Counted from the first letter of the stretch, positions 8,998-16,653 are shown. The stretch is 50,449 nucleotides of DNA from an uncultured Erysipelotrichaceae bacterium (GCA_902780585.1 CACZGA010000015.1:1-50449), one strand, 5' to 3'. Notes: generated by a model from the letters alone, not told the origin. Numbers and translations: made by a program.

Positions 8998-11900
8998 ATG
9001 ATGAAGATAATGGATGGTAATGAAGCGGCTGCTTATGCTTCATATGGGTTTACAGAAGTTGCAGGTATATATCCAATTACACCAGCAAGTCCGATGGCAG
9101 AACTTACGGATAAATGGAGTAGTGAAGGAAAATTAAACTTTTTTGATACACCAGTAAAAGTAGTAGAAATGGAATCTGAAGCGGGAGCTGCAGGAATGGT
9201 ACATGGCTCTTTACAAGCAGGAGCTTTAACAACTACTTATACTGCATCACAAGGATTATTATTAATGATTCCTAACATGTATAAGATAGCAGGAGAACAA
9301 TTACCTTGTGTTATTCATGTAGCTGCTAGATCTTTAGCAACACATGCACTATCTATTTTTGGAGATCATCAAGATATTTATGCAACCCGGGCAACTGGTT
9401 TTGCGATGTTGGCATCTAGTTCTGTACAACAAGTAATGGATTTAACAGGAGTGGCACATTTAGCAGCTTTAAAAGGTAAAGTTCCATTTATAAATTTCTT
9501 TGATGGTTTTAGAACTAGTCATGAACTTCAAAAAGTAGATGTTATTGATACTGAAAAATTAAAGAAATTAATTGACCAAAAAGCTTTAAATGAATTTAGA
9601 AATAGAGCAATGAATCCAAATCATCCTACAATTAGAGGTACAGCTCAAAATGAAGATATTTATTTCCAAGCTTCTGAAGTAAGAAATGAATATTATGATA
9701 AAATTCCAGATATAGTTAATGATTATATGGGAAATATTTCTAAGATTACAGGAAGAGATTATAAACCATTTAATTATTATGGTAGTCCTAATGCGACTAA
9801 AGTAATTGTAGCGATGGGGTCTGTTTGTGAAACAATTAGAGAAACTGTTAAATATTTAGTTCATAAGAAAAATGAGGCAGTTGGTTTATTAGAAGTTCAT
9901 TTATATAGACCATTTAGTGCTAAATACTTTTTAAGTGAATTACCAAAGACAGTTAAGAAGATTGCAGTACTTGATCGTACTAAAGAAGCTGGTTCTAGTG
10001 GAGAACCATTATACTTGGATGTTGTACAAACTATTAAGAATGCTGATGCTAGAGTTAATGTATATGGTGGTAGATATGGTTTGTCTAGTAAAAATACAAC
10101 TCCAGCTATGATTAAAGGTGTATATGATTTCTTAGATACTAGAGATGTTCATACTAACTTTACAGTTGGTATTAATGATGATATTACTAATTTAAGTATT
10201 TCATATGATGCTAGTTTTATGTTACCAAGTGATAATGCAGAATTCTTAATCTATGGTTATGGTAGTGATGGAATGGTATCTGCTTCAAAAGATTTAATGA
10301 AGATTACAGGTACTTATACTAATGCTTATGTACAAGGTTATTTCCAATATGATTCTAAAAAGAGTGGCGGAGTAACTATTGCAAATTTACGTTTTGGTAA
10401 GAATCCAATTACTAGTACATATTATGTTGAAAAAGCTAATATTGTAGTATGTACTAAAGATAGTTATTTACGTCGTATTAAGATGTTAGATAAGATTGTT
10501 GATAAAGGGGTATTTATTTTAAATACTAATAAGAATGCTGATGAAGTACTTACAATGATGAGTAATTATGATAAGAAAATCTTACAGAATAAACATGTTA
10601 AGATGTTTATAGTAGATGCTAGTAAAATTGCTAGTGAAGCAGGTATTCCTGGTAAGATTAGTACTATTATGGAGACTATTATTTTCAAATTAGGTAAGAT
10701 TGTAGATTTTGATTTTGCTGTTGGTAAAATAAAAGAGAATTTAACTACTAAGTTTGCTAATAAAGGTGGAAATTTAGTTGAAAAGAATGTTAAAGCTATT
10801 GATGCTTCACTTGAATGTTTAGTTCCAGTAAAAGTACCTTTTGTAGATTTTGATAATGAGGTTCAAGCTAAGAGAAGTTTATTTGAAGTAATTGATTCTA
10901 TGGAAGGAGATTCTTTACCAGTTAGTAGTTTTGTTAAAATCTCTAATGGTGAATTTGAAGCGGGAACTTCTAAATTAGATAAGAGAGATAGTAGTGAAAT
11001 GGCTCCTTGCTATGACCCTAATAATTGTATTAATTGTAATATGTGTAGTTTGGTATGTCCTCATGGAGTAATTAGACCTTTCTTATTGGATGAAAAAGAG
11101 GTGTTAGATGCTCCTGAGGCTGTACAAAGACATTTAGTAGATGCTAATATAAAAGATCAAGATTTGAAATTTACGGTTGGTGTTAGTTTACCAGATTGTA
11201 CAGGATGTAGTTTATGTAGTGAAGTATGTCCTGGTAAAGCAGGTGCTAAAGCTCTTGTTATGAAGATGAAACAAGAATTACTAGATGATAAAAGAGATGA
11301 AGAATATAAATACTTATTTGAAGAAGTAAAAGAGAAAAAAGATGTAATGCCTACTAATACAGTTAAGGGTAGCCAGTTTGTTAAACCTAAATTTGAATTT
11401 CCTGGAGCTTGTGCAGGTTGTGGAGAAACTCCTTACTTGAAACTTTTAACACAATTATTTGGAGATAGAATGATTGTTGCTAATGCAACTGGATGTTCTT
11501 CAATTTATGGTGCTAGTACACCATCTATGCCTTATTCAATACCATGGGCTAATTCTTTATTTGAAGATAATGCAGAGTTTGGCTTTGGTATGAAAATTGC
11601 TGATAAGACTTTGAAAAACCAAATTGTTACGTTAATTCAAAATAATATGGATAAAGTTAAGAATAGTGAAAAAGATATATATAAAGCTTATACAGAGTCT
11701 ATTACTAAAGACACAGCAACAGCACTATTAGAAGTTATTGATGAAACTAAAATAGAGCGTCTTGCTAAGTTAAAAGACTTTATAATGCCTAAATCTGTAT
11801 GGATGATAGGTGGAGATGGATGGGCTTATGATATAGGTTATAATGGAATAGACCATGTACTTGCTAATCGTGAAAATGTTAATATTTTAGTATTAGATAC

Positions 11901-12429
11901 TGAAGTATATTCTAATACGGGTGGCCAAGCTTCTAAATCTACTAGAACAGGAGCTGTTGCGAAGTTTGCGGCTAGTGGTAAAGAAACATCTAAGAAGAAC
12001 TTAGCAAAGATGGCACTATCTTATCCACATGTATATGTTGGTACTATTTCATTAGGTGCTAATCCAATGCAAGCTATTAAAGTAATGAAAGAAGCAGAAG
12101 CTTATAATGGACCTTCTATTATCATTGCTTATGCACCTTGTATTGCGCAAGGAATTATTAAAGGAATGAAGAATAGTATTCAAGAAGAAAAGGATGCTAC
12201 TGCATCAGGATATTTCCCAATATTCCACTATAATCCAGAAAATAAAGAGTTTAAAGTTGATAGTTCAGCAGACTTTACTAAGTATGAAGAATTTACTTTA
12301 GGAGAGGATAGATATCGTTCTTTAAGTAAGCTAAACAAGGATTCTGAACGATTATTAGATCAAAATAAACAAGATGCTATGGCTACATATGAATTCTATC
12401 AGTCATTACAAAATGGAGGAAATGAGTAA
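8998..12429 (+). CDS. nifJ: Pyruvate:ferredoxin (flavodoxin) oxidoreductase, single-chain
   Basis: The protein has 1143 residues, close to the usual 1170-1190 of the homodimeric enzyme. It converts pyruvate and CoA to acetyl-CoA and CO2 and reduces ferredoxin or flavodoxin in the cytosol. In order: N-terminal domain (MDGNEAAAYASYGFTEVAG, YPITPASPMAE), gamma-like domain around 415-600, two [4Fe-4S] motifs (CINCNMCSLVCP near 675 and CTGCSLCSEVCP near 732), the cluster-associated CAGCGETPY, and the thiamine-diphosphate motif GDGWAYDIGY near 938 with NTGGQ. AAGGAGG at 8981-8987 supports the first ATG; the next codon is also ATG. It stands alone between terminators and implies anaerobic fermentative energy metabolism. 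Confidence 0.97.
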   Translation: MMKIMDGNEAAAYASYGFTEVAGIYPITPASPMAELTDKWSSEGKLNFFDTPVKVVEMESEAGAAGMVHGSLQAGALTTTYTASQGLLLMIPNMYKIAGEQLPCVIHVAARSLATHALSIFGDHQDIYATRATGFAMLASSSVQQVMDLTGVAHLAALKGKVPFINFFDGFRTSHELQKVDVIDTEKLKKLIDQKALNEFRNRAMNPNHPTIRGTAQNEDIYFQASEVRNEYYDKIPDIVNDYMGNISKITGRDYKPFNYYGSPNATKVIVAMGSVCETIRETVKYLVHKKNEAVGLLEVHLYRPFSAKYFLSELPKTVKKIAVLDRTKEAGSSGEPLYLDVVQTIKNADARVNVYGGRYGLSSKNTTPAMIKGVYDFLDTRDVHTNFTVGINDDITNLSISYDASFMLPSDNAEFLIYGYGSDGMVSASKDLMKITGTYTNAYVQGYFQYDSKKSGGVTIANLRFGKNPITSTYYVEKANIVVCTKDSYLRRIKMLDKIVDKGVFILNTNKNADEVLTMMSNYDKKILQNKHVKMFIVDASKIASEAGIPGKISTIMETIIFKLGKIVDFDFAVGKIKENLTTKFANKGGNLVEKNVKAIDASLECLVPVKVPFVDFDNEVQAKRSLFEVIDSMEGDSLPVSSFVKISNGEFEAGTSKLDKRDSSEMAPCYDPNNCINCNMCSLVCPHGVIRPFLLDEKEVLDAPEAVQRHLVDANIKDQDLKFTVGVSLPDCTGCSLCSEVCPGKAGAKALVMKMKQELLDDKRDEEYKYLFEEVKEKKDVMPTNTVKGSQFVKPKFEFPGACAGCGETPYLKLLTQLFGDRMIVANATGCSSIYGASTPSMPYSIPWANSLFEDNAEFGFGMKIADKTLKNQIVTLIQNNMDKVKNSEKDIYKAYTESITKDTATALLEVIDETKIERLAKLKDFIMPKSVWMIGGDGWAYDIGYNGIDHVLANRENVNILVLDTEVYSNTGGQASKSTRTGAVAKFAASGKETSKKNLAKMALSYPHVYVGTISLGANPMQAIKVMKEAEAYNGPSIIIAYAPCIAQGIIKGMKNSIQEEKDATASGYFPIFHYNPENKEFKVDSSADFTKYEEFTLGEDRYRSLSKLNKDSERLLDQNKQDAMATYEFYQSLQNGGNE

Positions 12430-12447
12430 TTTCCTCTTTATTTTTTT
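12416..12447 (+). terminator. Terminator overlapping the oxidoreductase stop codon
   Basis: GAGGAAA and TTTCCTC pair around a loop that contains the stop codon TAA, followed by TTTATTTTTTT. Confidence 0.85.
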
Positions 12448-12456
12448 ACTAAAATG

Positions 12457-12465
12457 TGGTATAAT
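12457..12465 (+). promoter_or_regulatory. Extended -10 promoter of the small membrane protein gene
   Basis: TGG followed by TATAAT at 12460-12465, about 28 bases before the ATG. Confidence 0.55.
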
Positions 12466-12492
12466 ATAGCCAATTAAAAAGGGAGTGGTTGT

Positions 12493-12771
12493 ATGGCTTA
12501 TGATTCATATTATGATGAAGACTTAACACCAGAAGAAATAGATTTAGAATATGGGGAAGATGATAATAATGATGATGTTATTTCTATATTATCTGTAGCT
12601 TCTGTTTGGTTTATAAGAATTGGTTTAGTAATCGGACTTATCTTATTCTTATACTTCATTTTAACAGGTAAAATATTTTCAGCGTTAATATATATAGTAG
12701 GTATGTTGGTTGCTTACGCGTTTGGTTATTTCTTTATGTATTGTTTAGATCATTTTGTATCAAATAATTAG
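12493..12771 (+). CDS. Small acidic two-helix membrane protein, unknown function
   Basis: The protein has 92 residues. The first 30 are strongly acidic (DEDLTPEEIDLEYGEDDNND). Two hydrophobic helices follow at about 34-58 and 62-86, with a short basic link (TGK) that suggests both ends face the cytoplasm. I recognise no family. The gene has its own promoter, a GGGAG ribosome site and its own terminator, so it is a single-gene unit between the oxidoreductase gene and the small RNA region. Confidence 0.75.
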   Translation: MAYDSYYDEDLTPEEIDLEYGEDDNNDDVISILSVASVWFIRIGLVIGLILFLYFILTGKIFSALIYIVGMLVAYAFGYFFMYCLDHFVSNN

Positions 12772-12794
12772 ATTGCTTAAGCAATCTTTTTTTT
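12771..12794 (+). terminator. Terminator of the small membrane protein gene
   Basis: GATTGC and GCAATC pair around TTAA, starting on the last base of the stop codon, followed by eight T. Confidence 0.85.
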
Positions 12795-12804
12795 ATATTT
12801 TTAT

Positions 12805-12842
12805 AAACTAAAAAAAGACGTCGGCCACGTCTTTTTTAGTTT
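12805..12842. terminator. Strong bidirectional terminator; 3' end of the minus-strand RNA
   Basis: AAAAAAGACGT pairs with ACGTCTTTTTT (11 bp) around CGGCC, and after one bulged A a further 5 bp (AAACT/AGTTT) extend the stem. T-rich tracts flank it on both strands, so it can end the minus-strand RNA and any read-through from the left. Confidence 0.8.
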
Positions 12843-12946
12843 TTAATCTGAGAAGCTGGACCCCCTGAGGCCAGCTTCCAAAAAGAATAAAAAGGGGTTG
12901 GCTAGTGTGATACTAGCGACCAATTCGCCTAATTCCGAATTGGTAG
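12806..12946 (-). ncRNA. Candidate structured small RNA, family not recognised
   Basis: A standard promoter on the minus strand points into a region without an open frame that ends at a strong terminator, giving an RNA of about 140 nt. Reading the minus strand 5' to 3', three hairpins appear: ACCAATTCG/CGAATTGGT, GCTAGT/ACTAGC, and GAAGCTGG/CCAGCTTC (8 bp). The 11-base loop of the last one contains GGGGT, which can pair with an ACCCC that lies just before it, giving a possible pseudoknot. It lacks the tetraloop region of SRP RNA, the conserved core of RNase P, the single long hairpin of 6S RNA and a tmRNA reading frame. The function is unknown. Confidence 0.7.
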
Positions 12947-12951
12947 TTCCT

Positions 12952-12980
12952 ATCCTAATCGAAAAAGTGTATTTTGTCAA
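12952..12980 (-). promoter_or_regulatory. Promoter of the minus-strand small RNA
   Basis: On the minus strand a perfect TTGACA (plus 12975-12980) is followed after 17 bases by TAGGAT (plus 12952-12957). RNA is expected to start near 12946. Confidence 0.75.
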
Positions 12981-13042
12981 CAAAAATATTAATTTTTTTT
13001 CACTTTTTTTTATAGTTAAAATACGTATTTATAATTGAAAAA

Positions 13043-13081
13043 GCCAATTATAAAATTATTTTATAATTAGGCTCTTTTTTT
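13043..13081. terminator. Terminator-like hairpin upstream of recG
   Basis: GCCAATTATAAAA pairs with TTTTATAATTAGGC (13 bp, one bulged base, loop TTA) and is followed by TCTTTTTTT on the plus strand and TTTTT on the minus strand. No gene precedes it on the plus strand, so it either shields recG or stops minus-strand transcription. Confidence 0.7.
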
Positions 13082-13111
13082 GCTATTTTTCTTTTAAAAA
13101 TTACAATATTA

Positions 13112-13120
13112 TGTTATAAT
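13112..13120 (+). promoter_or_regulatory. Extended -10 promoter of recG
   Basis: TGT followed by TATAAT at 13115-13120. RNA should start near 13127, which places the ATG at 13121 outside the message and supports the downstream GTG start of recG. Confidence 0.6.
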
Positions 13121-13165
13121 ATGCAAGAGATCGGTTATATTGGCGGTTTCAAAGGAAGTGGAGAA

Positions 13166-15163
13166 GTGGCAGAACTAAAAGATGTTAAGGGCATAGGCCC
13201 CAAATCTCTTGCTTTTTTAAATAAGATAAATATATTAACTGTTGAGGATTTGGTTACTCATTATCCTTTTAGATATGATGTATTAAAAAGGGATAATCTG
13301 GGTGATGTACAAGATGGAGATAAAATAACAATAGACGGAAAAGTAGAAAGTATTCCTATATTAATGAGGTTTAAAGCTGGACTTAATAAGATGAATTTTC
13401 GCCTTGTTACACAGTCTGGAGTAGTAGGGGTTTCTATTTTTAATAGAGCTTTCTTAAAGAGTAAACTATTAGTAGGAACTGATGTTATTGTTATTGGAAA
13501 GCTAGATAAAGGTAAAAATGTAATTACGGCTAGTGATATTAAGTTAGATGCTTTATCTAACCAGGTAAAGATAGAACCAGTTTATCATTGTACTAGTGGA
13601 TTAACTAATAAGAATATGTCTACTTATATTAATATGGCTTTATTAATGTATGGTAGGGAGATACAGGATTATATTCCTAAAGAATATCAAGAAAAGTATC
13701 AATTTGTTAATAAAAAGACGGCTTTAAACATTATTCATAATCCTAGTACTAGTGAAAAACTAAAAGAAGTAACAATTCGTTTAAAGTATGAAGAGTTATT
13801 TCAGTTTATGTTTAAAATTAATTATTTAAAACAACAGAACAAAAAAGAAAAGAATGGTTTAATTAGAAATATAGATAGAGACAAAATAAATAAATTTATT
13901 GAGTCTATACCATTTGATTTAACAAATGATCAGAAAAAAGCAGTAGACGAGGTAATTGGAGATTTAGAGTCACCAAATAGAATGAATCGTTTATTACAAG
14001 GTGATGTTGGCTCTGGTAAAACAATAGTTGCTTTTATTGGAATGTATGCGAATAGTTTATGTGGATATCAAAGTGCTTTAATGGCACCAACAGAAATACT
14101 GGCAACGCAACATTATAATAATATAAATAATTTTATGAAGAATACTGGTTTAAAGATTGCGTTACTTACTGGTTCTACAACTAAGAAAGAGAAAAATGAA
14201 ATATATAAAGGTTTATCTGATGGTACTATTTCGATGGTTATTGGTACACATGCTTTGATACAAGATGAAGTTGTTTATAATAACTTAGGTTTAGTAATTA
14301 CAGATGAGCAACATCGTTTTGGAGTTCATCAAAGAGCTAATTTACAGAATAAGGGTATAAAACCAGATGTACTTTATATGAGCGCAACACCTATACCTAG
14401 AACTTATGCATTAACTATCTTTGGTGATATGGATGTATCTACAATTAAAGAAAGACCTAAAGGTAGACAAAAAATAGATACTTATGTTAAGAAAGAAAGT
14501 GAAATTAAAGAAGTTTTAGAGATGATGTATGAAGAGTTAAAACATAATCATCAAATATATGTCATTGCCCCTCTTATTGAAGAAAGTGAAAATAGTGACT
14601 TAACTACAGTAAATGAATTAAGAGATCAAATGAAATTAGCTTTTAAGGATAAGTATAAGATTGATATAGTTCATGGTAAGATGGCTGGTGGAGCCAAAGA
14701 TATTATTATGAATCAATTTAAAAATAATGAAGTACAAATATTAATATCAACTACAGTTGTGGAAGTTGGAGTGGATGTACCTAATGCAACTACAATGGTA
14801 ATATTTGATGCAGATAGATTTGGACTTTCTACTTTGCACCAATTGCGTGGTAGAGTAGGTAGGGGTACTAGTAAAAGCCAATGTATTTTGATTAGTAATA
14901 GTGATACAGAACGTTTAAAAATCATGGAAAAAGAAGATGATGGCTTTGTTATTTCAGAAGAAGACTTTAAATTGCGTGGGCAAGGTGATTTATTTGGAAC
15001 TAAGCAAAGTGGAGATATGACATTTAAAATTGCTTCTATCAAACATGATTATAAAATATTACTACAAGCTAAAAAAGATTCAAAAGAATACTTAGAAAAT
15101 AAAGAGACTGATGGAGAAACTTTAAAACAATTATTAATACAATCAATTACTAAAGTAAACTAA
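13166..15163 (+). CDS. recG: ATP-dependent DNA helicase RecG
   Basis: The protein has 665 residues from the GTG at 13166. RecG reverses stalled replication forks and processes recombination intermediates. Order: N-terminal helical region with LKDVKGIGPKSL, OB-fold wedge domain (about 45-135), helicase domain 1 with GDVGSGKT near 279 and the DEQH box near 379, and helicase domain 2 with TTVVEVGVDVPNATTMV and HQLRGRVGRG. I prefer GTG 13166 (AAAGGA 9 bases upstream) because an in-frame ATG at 13121 lies directly after the -10 box and has no ribosome site; the GTG also starts where B. subtilis RecG homology begins. It stands as a single-gene unit. Confidence 0.93.
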   Translation: MAELKDVKGIGPKSLAFLNKINILTVEDLVTHYPFRYDVLKRDNLGDVQDGDKITIDGKVESIPILMRFKAGLNKMNFRLVTQSGVVGVSIFNRAFLKSKLLVGTDVIVIGKLDKGKNVITASDIKLDALSNQVKIEPVYHCTSGLTNKNMSTYINMALLMYGREIQDYIPKEYQEKYQFVNKKTALNIIHNPSTSEKLKEVTIRLKYEELFQFMFKINYLKQQNKKEKNGLIRNIDRDKINKFIESIPFDLTNDQKKAVDEVIGDLESPNRMNRLLQGDVGSGKTIVAFIGMYANSLCGYQSALMAPTEILATQHYNNINNFMKNTGLKIALLTGSTTKKEKNEIYKGLSDGTISMVIGTHALIQDEVVYNNLGLVITDEQHRFGVHQRANLQNKGIKPDVLYMSATPIPRTYALTIFGDMDVSTIKERPKGRQKIDTYVKKESEIKEVLEMMYEELKHNHQIYVIAPLIEESENSDLTTVNELRDQMKLAFKDKYKIDIVHGKMAGGAKDIIMNQFKNNEVQILISTTVVEVGVDVPNATTMVIFDADRFGLSTLHQLRGRVGRGTSKSQCILISNSDTERLKIMEKEDDGFVISEEDFKLRGQGDLFGTKQSGDMTFKIASIKHDYKILLQAKKDSKEYLENKETDGETLKQLLIQSITKVN

Positions 15164-15198
15164 GAAACTATATAGTTTCTTTTCTTTTTATTTTTTTT
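15164..15198 (+). terminator. Terminator of recG
   Basis: GAAACT and AGTTTC pair around ATAT immediately after the stop codon; a long T-rich tract follows. Confidence 0.85.
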
Positions 15199-15308
15199 AA
15201 GAAAGGCAATTGACTTTTTTTTAATTATCACTTATTATTAAGATGCGAGGTACAATATATCTCGCCGATATCTCTAACGGTTTTAATGTTAGAGTATATT
15301 CAACCGAA
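15199..15308. other. Spacer between recG and the first cassette repeat
   Basis: No gene is seen. The stretch ends in TTCAACCGAA directly before repeat copy 1; the same 10 bases precede copy 2 but not copy 3, where the left neighbour differs. Confidence 0.4.
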
Positions 15309-15430
15309 CCCCCTGAAGACCTAGTCGTGAGACTAGGTCACTTTATTTTATAAGGATTCGCAAAGTTTTGGCTTTTTTCTAGATACCATACAGATACCAA
15401 AAATTCAAAAAATTTGATATTTTTAATTGT
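15309..15430. repeat. Cassette-bounding repeat, copy 1 (122 bp)
   Basis: Core unit starting CCCCCTGAAG, then a perfect 9-bp hairpin GACCTAGTC/GACTAGGTC with loop GTGA, a T-rich stretch, two direct AGATACC motifs, and a tail ending TTTTTAATTGT. It equals copies 2 and 3 over its whole length except for a short inner segment (about 15354-15368) that reads in the opposite orientation. The right side continues into the antitoxin-type promoter shared with copy 2. Confidence 0.9.
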
Positions 15431-15460
15431 TTATTTAGGTTTGTATCCGTTTATAGAATT

Positions 15461-15488
15461 TTGAAAAATATATAAAGTATGATATTAT
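15461..15488 (+). promoter_or_regulatory. Promoter of antisense RNA 1
   Basis: TTGAAA at 15461-15466, a 16-base spacer and TATTAT at 15483-15488. It aligns base for base with the promoter downstream of repeat copy 2. Confidence 0.7.
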
Positions 15489-15494
15489 GTATAC

Positions 15495-15610
15495 AGATGA
15501 GGGAGACTTCATAAAATAAAAAAAGGGAACATTCAGTTTTGCAATGTTGAATGTCTACCCTAAATTGGGTTTTGACACTTAATCAGTGCTGATTAGAGTG
15601 TCATTTTTTT
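15495..15610 (+). ncRNA. Antitoxin-type antisense RNA 1 (candidate)
   Basis: An RNA of about 115 nt is predicted from the promoter at 15461 to a terminator hairpin (TGACACT...AGTGTCA, 15573-15603, then seven T). It has the same order of three hairpins as antisense RNA 2 downstream of repeat copy 2, but the stems differ in sequence. It runs opposite to, and overlaps the 3' end of, the decayed toxin frame at 15601-15679. No reading frame longer than a few codons is present. It would act by pairing with the toxin message. Confidence 0.6.
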
Positions 15611-15679
15611 ATTACTAAAACCAGTAAGGTTAAGAGTAGTGTAGCAAAGCAACTTTATGTTGTATTCACGTTTTTTCAT
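15601..15679 (-). pseudogene. Frameshifted hydrophobic toxin-like peptide gene
   Basis: On the minus strand AGGAGG stands 8 bases before an ATG (plus 15679-15677) that opens MKKREYNIKL. The next part of that frame is not hydrophobic, but the adjacent frame encodes FATLLLTLLVLVIKK and a stop at 15601-15603, matching the hydrophobic tail of the intact toxin at 16952-17035. Removing one base near plus 15649 would join them into a peptide of about 25 residues. The in-frame reading instead ends 28 residues on, at 15593. Either the toxin is inactivated or the sequence has a one-base error. Confidence 0.6.
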
Positions 15680-15973
15680 TTATCATCCCTCCTAAATAAT
15701 TATTTTTATAAAGGCCTTGGATAATAAAAAAGTACAAACAAAAAACAAGATCTTTATAGTAAAAGTCTTGTCCTAGTTTATACTCTAGCAATCCGGTTAC
15801 AAAAATAACGAAATGACGGATTACTACATTTAAGGACTACTCCCATTTACGGTTCTATATTACAACATATTTGTTTGATTTTGCCAATAAAAAACTAATT
15901 ATAGTATAATAATCATCCATTTCTGTTTTTTTGTAATCTAATCCCTTTAATCATGGAATAATTGGTAATAATA
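15680..15973. other. Gene-free spacer of cassette 1
   Basis: No credible gene is found. A weak minus-strand promoter for the decayed toxin (TTGTTT, 16 bases, TATTAT) lies around 15723-15750. Two inverted repeats are visible (ACAAGA/TCTTGT around 15754-15780, and AATCCG/CGGATT around 15790-15822 enclosing GTTA/TAAC). A plus-strand promoter-like pair, TTGCCA at 15881-15886 and TATAAT at 15905-15910 with an 18-base spacer, points toward the Fic gene. Confidence 0.4.
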
Positions 15974-15982
15974 TGATATAAT
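15974..15982 (+). promoter_or_regulatory. Extended -10 promoter of the Fic gene
   Basis: TGA followed by TATAAT at 15977-15982, 25 bases before the TTG start. The -35 position is poor. Confidence 0.55.
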
Positions 15983-16006
15983 ATACATAGTTGAGAGGTG
16001 ATTAGT

Positions 16007-16615
16007 TTGCTAGAAAATAAGTTGGGAATTACGAATGAAGTTGAACTTTCAAAAGAAGAAGAGAGAATAACTAAATTAAAAGCATTAGAGTTATTTGATA
16101 CTGATAAAATAAATGAATTTGAGGTTGGTACGTTTAAAGGATTATCTGCCATTCATAGTTATTTATTTTCTGATATTTATGATTTTGCTGGCAAAGTAAG
16201 GAATGTTAATATTGCTAAAGGTAGTTTTAGATTTGCACCTGTTATGTATTTGGAAGAAGCTTTAAATAAGATAGATAGTATGCCTCAAGATACTTTTGAT
16301 GATATTATAAAAAAATATATTGAAATGAATGTTGCTCATCCATTTAGAGAAGGAAATGGAAGGAGTACTAGAATTTGGCTTGATATGATATTAAAAAATA
16401 AAATTGGTAAGGTTGTTGATTGGGACAAAATTGATAAAGAAGAATATTTATTAGCTATGGAAAGAAGCCCAATTAAAGATACGGAAATTAAATTTTTAAT
16501 TCAAAATGCTCTTACTGACAAGATTAATGATAGAAAAGTATATATGAAGGGTATTGATGTAAGTTATAAATATGAAGGTTATAATACTTATACAATGGAT
16601 GAATTGGATGGATAG
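16007..16615 (+). CDS. fic: Fic-domain protein, class III-like (AMPylation or related transfer)
   Basis: The protein has 202 residues. The Fic signature HPFREGNGRSTR starts near residue 111 with the catalytic His, the phosphate-binding acidic Glu and GNGR intact. Fic proteins transfer AMP or similar groups to target proteins. A C-terminal SYKYEG (about 186-191) fits the inhibitory motif (S/T)xxxE(G/N) of class III Fic proteins such as the Neisseria enzyme, so it is probably self-inhibited and needs no separate antitoxin gene; none is seen. I chose TTG at 16007, which follows AGAGGTGATTAG; the in-frame GTG at 15998 is part of that ribosome site. It is the only conventional gene in cassette 1 and is flanked by repeat copies 1 and 2. 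Confidence 0.88.
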   Translation: MLENKLGITNEVELSKEEERITKLKALELFDTDKINEFEVGTFKGLSAIHSYLFSDIYDFAGKVRNVNIAKGSFRFAPVMYLEEALNKIDSMPQDTFDDIIKKYIEMNVAHPFREGNGRSTRIWLDMILKNKIGKVVDWDKIDKEEYLLAMERSPIKDTEIKFLIQNALTDKINDRKVYMKGIDVSYKYEGYNTYTMDELDG

Positions 16616-16617
16616 TT

Positions 16618-16647
16618 GAAACTTAGTTTGAAGACTAAGTTTTTTCA
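16618..16647 (+). terminator. Terminator of the Fic gene
   Basis: AAACTTAGT pairs with ACTAAGTTT around a short loop and runs into TTTTTT, ending 7 bases before repeat copy 2. Confidence 0.75.
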
Positions 16648-16653
16648 ACCGAA

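Noticed and set aside
12806..12946. Small RNA as SRP RNA, 6S RNA, tmRNA or RNase P RNA
   Set aside because: The SRP tetraloop region, the single long 6S hairpin, a tmRNA tag frame and the RNase P core are all missing.
14713..15042. Minus-strand frame of 109 codons in recG
   Set aside because: It mirrors conserved helicase codons and has no ribosome site or promoter.
15309..15430. 122-bp unit as an insertion sequence or MITE
   Set aside because: No terminal inverted repeats, no clear target duplications and no transposase; the flanks of copies 1 and 2 are homologous beyond the unit.
15913..16152. Minus-strand frame of 79 codons over the Fic start
   Set aside because: It is antisense to the well-supported Fic gene, lacks a ribosome site and looks Ser/Asn-rich as mirror frames do here.
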